A program made the translations under genes and the position numbers. A stretch of 33,619 nt of DNA from Terriglobales bacterium (GTDB lineage Bacteria; Acidobacteriota; Terriglobia; Terriglobales; SCQP01). Numbering within the stretch: position 1 is the first letter of the stretch; each line of letters begins with the position of its first letter. The notes under the pieces are model-generated. The model had not been told where the DNA came from. It saw only the letters and a program-made list of their open reading frames with translations, and ran no database searches. The DNA is taken from positions 1 through 33,619 of the forward strand of contig JANWLQ010000053.1 in assembly GCA_025450725.1 (NCBI GenBank), written 5' to 3'. Positions 27,427 to 33,619 of this stretch are shown here, piece after piece.

Positions 27427-27769
27427 GCCGCTACCCGGTGGAACGCCTACCGACGGTTGGATCCGTGCGCGCATTTGACGATGCGATTGCCGCCCCCTTC
27501 ACTGGCTACCGAGACGCCGACGACTACTACCATCGCGCCGGCGCCGCCCGGGTGCTGGCGAATATCCGCGTCCCCACCCTGATCCTGCATGCCGAGGATG
27601 AACCCTTCATCGTCAATTACGCCGGCTTCGCGCGCCGTGCTGGCGGCGAATCCGGCCGTCCAGTTCGCTCCCACTCCGTACGGCGGCCACTGCGCCTTCA
27701 TCAACACCCGCCGCGAAGAAGGCGTGTACTGCGCCGAAAACCGCGTGGTCGAATTCTGCGACCGCGAGT
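27427..27769 (+). pseudogene. Truncated, frameshifted second copy of the yheT 3' end (direct repeat copy B)
   Basis: 'VERLPTVGSVRAFDDAIAAPFTGYRDADDYYHRAGAARVLANIRVPTLILHAEDEPFIV', then frameshift (GTCATTACG in A versus GTCAATTACG in B), continuing in another frame as 'ITPASRAVLAANPAVQFAPTPYGGHCAFIN'. Confidence 0.92.
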
Positions 27770-27771
27770 CG

Positions 27772-28509
27772 TTAAACGACCGGCGTCGGTGCAAAAGTCC
27801 CAGCGGAGCGGACGAGAATTGCGGATCCGCCGGCCACGAATGCGCTCGCCGGAGAATGGGCCAGTGCCGCTGCGAAACGGCGGCCATATAGCGGTTCCAT
27901 TTCACCCTGCAGGATCGGGCTCTGGCCTTCCCAAACGGTCCAGCGGGGATGCTCGACCTGGTATTCCGAAGCGGAGCCGTCGCGGCGACGAACGTATCCC
28001 CAATAGTGTTCCGTTATGTATGCCGCCAGCGAGTCTGGCGGCGGAATTCGTCCGGCGCCGCAGCGGGTGGCGCCCATGGCGTATCGTTCGCCGCGGTGCC
28101 GCCAGCAGTAGGCGATCATCGAACCGTCGGGCACCGGCATACTCTCCCGCGCCATAGGTACACGCACATAGTTCTCGTTGTAACACCAGCGCGCGGTCCA
28201 CGCGATGGCACGGCGCGGGACCAATTCCTTGACGAAAACGACGCCTCGACGCTCAGTACCGTTCAAGGCGCGGCGCACGTAGAAGCGCAGGTTGACCTCC
28301 TCGAAGTCGCGATGGAATGGGATTGGAATTCCGCGGACGCGGGTGTCGCGAAACTGAAAGCCGACGAGGCTGATATAGACCCGGCCCTGCCATGCATCCA
28401 ACTCAGTCCCGGCGGGGACCAGCGGCTGCAATGCATCCGGATCCGCCTCGAAGTTGAGCATCACCAGATCGCACCAAATGGCGGAAAGGAAAACCGGACG
28501 AGGGCGCAC
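27772..28509 (-). CDS. DUF2071 (YqjF-like) family protein
   Basis: 'FLSAIWCDLVMLNFEADPDALQPLVPAGTELDAWQGRVYISLVGFQFRDTRVRGIPIPFHRDFEEVNLRFYVRR', 'KELVPRRAIAWTARWCYNENYV'. Confidence 0.85.
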   Translation of the reverse strand: MRPRPVFLSAIWCDLVMLNFEADPDALQPLVPAGTELDAWQGRVYISLVGFQFRDTRVRGIPIPFHRDFEEVNLRFYVRRALNGTERRGVVFVKELVPRRAIAWTARWCYNENYVRVPMARESMPVPDGSMIAYCWRHRGERYAMGATRCGAGRIPPPDSLAAYITEHYWGYVRRRDGSASEYQVEHPRWTVWEGQSPILQGEMEPLYGRRFAAALAHSPASAFVAGGSAILVRSAGTFAPTPVV

Positions 28510-28554
28510 GGTTCCATCATACGCGGCGCAATACTCGAAACTTGAAACTGAAAA

Positions 28555-29982
28555 CTAGTTCAACTGCTCCGCCAGCCGGATGAGGGTGCGGGCCAGGGTC
28601 TGATTCGACTGCCGCTCCTGTTCGATCTTGCGGATGGAGTGAATCACGGTCGAGTGGTGCTTGCCGCCGAAGAAGCGCGCGATTTCGGGCAGCGACACAT
28701 CAATCATCTGCCGGGTCAGATACATGGCCACCTGGCGGGGAAAAACGATCTGCTTGGAATTGTTGCGCGCCTTCAGGTCGGCCACGCGCAGGTTGAAGGC
28801 CTCGGCCACCGCCTTGGCAATAATTTCTATGTCGAGCTTGCGCTGTTGCTGGTCGAGAAGGTTGCGCAACGCCTCCTGGGCGCTGGGAATGCTGACCGGC
28901 AATCCCTTAAGGGCGCAGTAGGCGAGGAGGCGCACCATGGCGCCCTCGAGTTCGCGCACGTTGCTCTTGATTTTCGAGGCCACGAAGCTGGCCACCTCGG
29001 CGTTTAGTTCCAGCGTGTCGGGCCGCTTGTCGCGCTCGATCTGCGCCTTTTCCATGAGGATCGCGGTTCGGGTTTCCAGATCCGGCGGCTGCAGGTCGGC
29101 GATCATGCCCATGGCGAAACGGGAACGCACGCGCTCCTCGAGCTGCGAAAGTTCCTTGGGCGGACGGTCGCTTGATATCACCACCTGTTTGCCGGCGCCG
29201 TACAGCGCGTTGAAGGTGTGGAAAAACTCCTCCTGAATGCGTTCCTTGTTGGCGATGAACTGGATGTCGTCAATGAGCAGCACGTCGACCGACCGGAAAC
29301 GATCGCGGAAGGCGATCATGCCGTCATGCCGCAGCGCGCCGATCATTTCATTGGTGAAGACCTCGGCGGTAATGTACTCGATGCGCATGTGCGCGCCGCG
29401 TTCCTTGGCCTTGTGGCCGATCGCGTGCATGAGGTGGGTCTTACCCATTCCCACGCCGCCATAGAGGAATAGTGGGTTGTAGGCCTCGCCGGGCCGTTCG
29501 GCGGCGGCAACGGCAGCCGCCTGGGCAAACTTGTTGGAATCGCCGACGACAAAGTTATCGAAGGTGTAGTCGGGCTTGAGCGAGGAGGTGTCGAAATCGA
29601 AGCGCTTCTGCACCGGGCGGTCCGAGCGCGCACGTTCGGGCAGCGAAGTTCCCGGCAAATGATCATGGGCGGGGGCGGCGGCGGGAGCGGGGGCGACCGC
29701 AGGCGCGGAGACAACCACATCCACGGTTTTCACGGAATCATCGAGGCGCAGGCGGCGGATGGCCGATTCGATCTGGGGCTTGAACTTCTCCGCGCAGGGC
29801 TGCAGCTCGGTCGAGGGCACGCTGATGGTGAGCTTGCCGTTCTCCAAACTTTCCTGACGGGTGGGCCGCAGCCAAAGGTTGAAGCGGTGCGGATTGACCG
29901 TCTTGCGAATCTCCCCCAAAATGTCATCCCAGGGAAACTGAGTTTTCTGGGTCGATTGCGACTTGGGAGTGGGTGAAGCCAT
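28555..29982 (-). CDS. dnaA: Chromosomal replication initiator protein DnaA
   Basis: 'YTFDNFVVGDSNKFAQAAAVAAAERPGEAYNPLFLYGGVGMGKTHLMHAIGH', 'DVLLIDDIQFIANKERIQEEFFHTFNAL', 'FPRQVAMYLTRQMIDVSLPEIARFFGGKHHSTVIHSIRKIE'. Start taken at MASPTPK (29982). Confidence 0.96.
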   Translation of the reverse strand: MASPTPKSQSTQKTQFPWDDILGEIRKTVNPHRFNLWLRPTRQESLENGKLTISVPSTELQPCAEKFKPQIESAIRRLRLDDSVKTVDVVVSAPAVAPAPAAAPAHDHLPGTSLPERARSDRPVQKRFDFDTSSLKPDYTFDNFVVGDSNKFAQAAAVAAAERPGEAYNPLFLYGGVGMGKTHLMHAIGHKAKERGAHMRIEYITAEVFTNEMIGALRHDGMIAFRDRFRSVDVLLIDDIQFIANKERIQEEFFHTFNALYGAGKQVVISSDRPPKELSQLEERVRSRFAMGMIADLQPPDLETRTAILMEKAQIERDKRPDTLELNAEVASFVASKIKSNVRELEGAMVRLLAYCALKGLPVSIPSAQEALRNLLDQQQRKLDIEIIAKAVAEAFNLRVADLKARNNSKQIVFPRQVAMYLTRQMIDVSLPEIARFFGGKHHSTVIHSIRKIEQERQSNQTLARTLIRLAEQLN

Positions 29983-30060
29983 GCGGAGAGTGACCGAACC
30001 GGCTGCTAGCATCTCACACACTCCGGCGTTTGGAACGAAGAGTTGAAAAAAAATTTGCGC

Positions 30061-30066
30061 TATAAT
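30061..30066 (+). promoter_or_regulatory. Candidate -10 box (TATAAT) upstream of rpmH
   Basis: TATAAT in an AT-rich tract in the dnaA-rpmH intergenic gap; no convincing -35 at 16-18 nt spacing. Confidence 0.35.
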
Positions 30067-30124
30067 AATTCTTGTCCGTTGCTCCCTGCCAACCCTGCGC
30101 AGCCGTCGCGGAAGACAGTACACT

Positions 30125-30280
30125 ATGCCCAAGAGAACTTTTCAACCCAACCGCCGCAGCCGCAGCAAAACCCATGGATTCCGCACCCGCATGGAGACCA
30201 AGAATGGACGGGCCGTGCTCTCCCGGCGTCGCGCCAAGGGTCGGAAGCGGGTTGCCGTCACCGCCGGTTACCGCGATTAA
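30125..30280 (+). CDS. rpmH: 50S ribosomal protein L34
   Basis: Translated by hand (below the ORF-track length cutoff): [51 protein letters not shown]. Confidence 0.96.
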   Translation: MPKRTFQPNRRSRSKTHGFRTRMETKNGRAVLSRRRAKGRKRVAVTAGYRD

Positions 30281-30656
30281 CCCCAGCTCCGCCAGCACGG
30301 TCGGGGCGGCAGCCTGGCCGCCGTCGCGCCGGCTGCTCCGCCGTGTGGATATCCGCGCCGCCTACGATCATGGAATGCGCCGTTCGTCGCCTCATTTCAC
30401 CCTTTTCGCCGTGCCCAGCGCGGGCCTCGCGCCGCGCTTCGGCATCACCGTTTCCAGCAAGCTGGGGGGGGCGGTCGAGCGCAACCGCATCCGCCGCCGC
30501 ACCCGCGAAATGCTGCGCCGTTATTGCGTGAACCAGGCGCCGGGCACCGGGTTCGACGTGGTCATCAATCCGCGCCCCTCGGTCGCCCATGCCGATTTCC
30601 AATTGCTGGCGGGCGAGTTGGCCGAGTTGGTGCGCCGGGCGACAGTGAAAAGTTGA
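30252..30656 (+). CDS. rnpA: Ribonuclease P protein component
   Basis: '[65 protein letters not shown]' with RNR motif. Start uncertain: TTG 30252, ATG 30204 or ATG 30174 all lie inside rpmH; the frame is open from 30069. Confidence 0.9.
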   Translation: MPSPPVTAINPSSASTVGAAAWPPSRRLLRRVDIRAAYDHGMRRSSPHFTLFAVPSAGLAPRFGITVSSKLGGAVERNRIRRRTREMLRRYCVNQAPGTGFDVVINPRPSVAHADFQLLAGELAELVRRATVKS

Positions 30657-30901
30657 TGAAGCGCCTTCCCCAATCCGCGCTCCTTTTTTTGCTCCACGCC
30701 TACAAGGCCGTGGTCTCGCCCTGGCTGCCGCCGGCGTGCCGGTTCTCGCCCACCTGCAGCGAATACGCCATGGGCGCCATTGAGCGCTTCGGCGCGCTCA
30801 GCGGGAGTTGGATGGCGCTGCGGCGGCTGCTGCGCTGCCATCCCTTTCACGTCGGCGGCTTCGACCCGGTTCCGGGCCACCGCCATCATCATCACGCTTA
30901 A
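30656..30901 (+). CDS. yidD: Membrane protein insertion efficiency factor YidD
   Basis: '[73 protein letters not shown]'. Confidence 0.96.
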   Translation: MKRLPQSALLFLLHAYKAVVSPWLPPACRFSPTCSEYAMGAIERFGALSGSWMALRRLLRCHPFHVGGFDPVPGHRHHHHA

Positions 30902-32676
30902 TGGATTGGAATCCACAAAACGAAGACCCGCATTTTGAACGCCGTCTCTTGATGGCGTTTGCGCTGGCGGTGCTGCTGTTTGTCACGGTTCTGCCCTACC
31001 TTTCGAAAAAAACAGGCCTCCCGCCGGCACCGGTGACGACTCCAGCGGCGACCACGAGCCCGGCACCGCAGGCGCCAACCCCCGCCGCCGCGCCCCCAAA
31101 AATCGCACCCGCGCCAGCTGCGGCCGCTGTTCCACGGCACTCGGCCGCCGCAACCGGCGCCGCAACCGTGAGCGCGGCCCAGGAACAACTGGTGACGATC
31201 AATACACCGGTGTTCCACGTCGTGCTCAGCAACCACGGCGCCAGCGCGCGCACGTGGGTGCTGACTCAATATAAGGACGACGCTGGAAAGCCGCTTGATT
31301 TCGTCGATCCCGGTTTTGCGGCCAAGGCCGGCTTTCCGCTGGATTTTTGGGTATCCGACACCTCGTTGCGGGAGCAGCTTGACCGGGCGCTCTATACAGT
31401 GAAGACGACGACGGCGGCGGATGGCACCCAGACGGTGGACTTCCAATGGTCGGACGGGACACTGGTGGCGCACAAGACGCTGCGCTTCGACCAGAGCTAC
31501 GTCGCGCGCGTCAAGAGCAGTGTCACCCGCAACGGCCAACCGGTTCCGGTGGCGCTTGCCTGGCAGGGCGCGTTCGGCGATCGCGCCGTTCCCGGAGATT
31601 TCAACACCGAGCAGCTTCTGCAATCCACCCCGACCAGCGTTGATCTGTTCTCGGTTAAAAAGGTGCAGAATGGCGCCGTTCACCAGGGTCAGTTCCATTT
31701 CGTCGGCCTGGAAGACCAATTCTTCACCGCTGTCTTCCTGCCCGCCGACGACCCAACGCTGGCCGTCACCACGCTCAAGACCACCTACCGTCCCAAGCTG
31801 GTGGATGCGAGCGGCAACTCCACCAGCGACAAGGACGTGGACACGATCGGGCTGGCCGTCTCCGACGGGGCAACCAACGACACCGCGCTCTTTGTGGGAC
31901 CCAAGAAGATTGATCTGCTCAAGAGCGTGGATCCGGCGCTGCGCGGCCTGGTTGATTTCGGCTGGTTTAGCTTCGTCGCCGACCCGCTGTTTCTGTGGAT
32001 GAACTGGACCTACACCCACTGGATCCACAACTACGGCTGGGTAATTATCTTCATCACCTTCGTCATCACCATGGCGACCTTCCCGTTGAAGATGAAGGCG
32101 CAAAAGAGCCAGGCCATCATGCTGGCGCTGCAGCCCAAGGTAAACGCACTCAACGCCAAAGCGAAGAAGTACGGCATGCGGGATCCGCGCCGGCAGGAAG
32201 CGCAGAGCGAGGTGATGAAGCTGTACAGCGAGCACGGCGCCAATCCGCTGGGCGGATGCCTGCCTATGCTGATCCAGTTGCCGCTCATTTACGCTTTCTG
32301 GCGCGTGCTGGAGTACGCCATCGAGCTGCGCCATGCGCCCTGGATCGGCTACATCCACGATCTGTCGGCCAAGGATCCGTTGTACATTCTGCCGGTGGGC
32401 CTGGTGATCGTGCAGTTCTTCTCGATGCAGTTCATGCCCACCTCGCCGGGGACGGATCCGCGGCAGATGAAGATGATGAAATGGCTCATGCCGGTGTTCA
32501 TGGGCTACATATTTTTTTACCTGCCCAGCGGCGTGAACCTATATTATTTGTTCAGCATGGCCATCGGCATCGGCCAGCAGGTGGTGGCGAACCGCACCTA
32601 CAATGACGCGGCGGTGGCCAAGGTGGCGGCGATCGAAGCGGGAAAAAAGAAGAAAGCCATCAGCAGCAAATCATAA
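30901..32676 (+). CDS. yidC: Membrane protein insertase YidC
   Basis: '[34 protein letters not shown]', P1 beta domain, 'NYGWVIIFITFVITMATFPLKMKAQKSQAIMLALQPKVNAL', 'NPLGGCLPMLIQLPLIYAFWRVLEYAIELR'. Confidence 0.96.
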   Translation: MDWNPQNEDPHFERRLLMAFALAVLLFVTVLPYLSKKTGLPPAPVTTPAATTSPAPQAPTPAAAPPKIAPAPAAAAVPRHSAAATGAATVSAAQEQLVTINTPVFHVVLSNHGASARTWVLTQYKDDAGKPLDFVDPGFAAKAGFPLDFWVSDTSLREQLDRALYTVKTTTAADGTQTVDFQWSDGTLVAHKTLRFDQSYVARVKSSVTRNGQPVPVALAWQGAFGDRAVPGDFNTEQLLQSTPTSVDLFSVKKVQNGAVHQGQFHFVGLEDQFFTAVFLPADDPTLAVTTLKTTYRPKLVDASGNSTSDKDVDTIGLAVSDGATNDTALFVGPKKIDLLKSVDPALRGLVDFGWFSFVADPLFLWMNWTYTHWIHNYGWVIIFITFVITMATFPLKMKAQKSQAIMLALQPKVNALNAKAKKYGMRDPRRQEAQSEVMKLYSEHGANPLGGCLPMLIQLPLIYAFWRVLEYAIELRHAPWIGYIHDLSAKDPLYILPVGLVIVQFFSMQFMPTSPGTDPRQMKMMKWLMPVFMGYIFFYLPSGVNLYYLFSMAIGIGQQVVANRTYNDAAVAKVAAIEAGKKKKAISSKS

Positions 32677-32717
32677 GTCAAGGCTGACAAAATCAAGCGA
32701 CAGACAGGGAGATCATT

Positions 32718-33254
32718 TTGGCGGAAACACTAGAAACGCGAATTGGTGGGCGACTGCGTGAATTTTTGGACCCCTTGCTGCGCGAAGGCGGCTTTCAACT
32801 TTCCTACCGCCTTATCTCCCCCCCGCCCGACCCGGCCGGCGAAACGCCGGAACTGATCGTGGACTTCAGCGGCCCGGACGCCAGCCTGGTGCTGGAGGAC
32901 GACGGCGAGTTGCTGCGCGGCATTGAACACCTGGCGTTTGAGACGCTGCGCCTGGGACCCGACGAACACCACAAGCTCGTTTTCGACTGCCAAAGCCGCC
33001 GTCAATTGCGGGTGCAGGAATTGCGGGCGTTGGCCCAGCTCGCGGCCGAGCGCGTACTCAAGACCGGCGTGCCGTACGAGTTCGCGCCCATGCATTCGCG
33101 CGACCGGCGCACGGTACACATGGCGCTGCAGGCCAACGCCGGGCTGACCAGCGAAAGCGAAGGCATCGGCCGGGACCGCCACATCGTCGTCCGCAAGCAA
33201 GGTGTGGGCGCGCCGGCAAGCCCCGGCGCCCGCAAGGAATACCGCCGGCTGTAA
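32718..33254 (+). CDS. Jag/SpoIIIJ-associated R3H-domain RNA-binding protein
   Basis: Position directly after yidC; 'LAAERVLKTGVPYEFAPMHSRDRRTVHMALQANAGLTSESEGIGRDRHIVV' is an R3H domain. TTG start. Confidence 0.88.
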   Translation: MAETLETRIGGRLREFLDPLLREGGFQLSYRLISPPPDPAGETPELIVDFSGPDASLVLEDDGELLRGIEHLAFETLRLGPDEHHKLVFDCQSRRQLRVQELRALAQLAAERVLKTGVPYEFAPMHSRDRRTVHMALQANAGLTSESEGIGRDRHIVVRKQGVGAPASPGARKEYRRL

Positions 33255-33255
33255 G

Positions 33256-33560
33256 ATGAATTCAGCGCTGGATCGCGCGGTCAAGCACGCCAACGCCTGG
33301 CTCGATGGGCTTGATACCCGTTCCGTCGCGGCGACCTCCGATAAGGCCGCGCTGCGTTCCAAGCTGAACGTCCCGCTCGCCGATGCCGGGCTTGAGGCAG
33401 CGCAGGTCATAGACGAACTGGTCGCCATGACCGAAGGTGGACACCTCGGCTCGGCTTCGGGCCGGTTCTACGGTTGGGTGATTGGGGGCGCCCTGCCTTC
33501 AGCGCTGGCCGCGAAAACGGCGGCGCCGGCTATCGACGAGCAAACCGCCCCCGATCAGAA
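33256..33560 (+). CDS. N-terminal fragment of a PLP-dependent (group II type) decarboxylase, truncated at the contig end
   Basis: 'ALDRAVKHANAWLDGLDTRSVAA...LRSKLNVPLADAGLEAAQVIDELVAMTEGGHLGSASGRFYGWVIGGALPSALAA' matches the family N-terminus; homology fades after about 33515. Confidence 0.7.
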
Positions 33561-33619
33561 CGATCGGGATCGCACGAGCGTCGTGGAGGGAGCGAGAGAG
33601 TGAAAGAGTGTACATATCG
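33561..33619. other. Adapter-like tail (probable Illumina TruSeq adapter-derived assembly artefact)
   Basis: GATCGG...GAGCGTCGTG...AGGGA...AAAGAGTGTA.AT.TCG follows, in order, the adapter AGATCGGAAGAGCGTCGTGTAGGGAAAGAGTGTAGATCTCG, including two exact 10-mers (33576-33585 and 33603-33612). Confidence 0.75.

Noticed and set aside
30898-32358. 486-aa minus-strand ORF opposite yidC
   Set aside because: Shadow ORF antisense to a certain yidC.
1-33619. CRISPR arrays, rRNA, canonical tRNAs, transposases or integrases
   Set aside because: Scanned by eye; no regularly spaced repeats, no rRNA-like or tRNA-like segments, and no transposase or integrase motifs found.

Overview
33.6-kb GC-rich bacterial window, most likely Acidobacteriota (it encodes a TIGR03435-type acidobacterial protein). 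It is mostly housekeeping DNA plus one accessory island. From left to right: a 5'-truncated OmpA-family protein; GlsB/YeaQ-type membrane protein; sugar-nucleotide epimerase; MqnA/MqnD-type protein; pyrF; a TetR-TolC-HlyD-MFS efflux operon (minus strand) with a readable promoter and operator; an Ogt + AlkA-like alkylation-repair pair; a membrane protein + MCE/MlaD pair; a response regulator/histidine kinase pair; alpha/beta hydrolase; DedA; MBL-fold hydrolase; a PhnA-like membrane protein plus zinc-ribbon protein; selB; a decayed PIN/VapC remnant; argR-argF-argG-argH with an ArgR operator; and a YheT-type hydrolase. A roughly 2-kb island (TIGR03435 protein + frameshifted redoxin) follows, flanked by a 342-bp direct duplication of the yheT 3' end. 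Then come DUF2071, dnaA, and the divergent rpmH-rnpA-yidD-yidC-jag cluster. The window ends in a truncated PLP-decarboxylase N-terminus that runs into sequence resembling an Illumina TruSeq adapter, so the end is probably an assembly artefact. I found no clearly new multi-gene system. The most noteworthy observations are the duplicated island boundary, the rnpA frame that spans all of rpmH, and the adapter-like contig end. All calls are by eye from translations and motifs; no searches were run.
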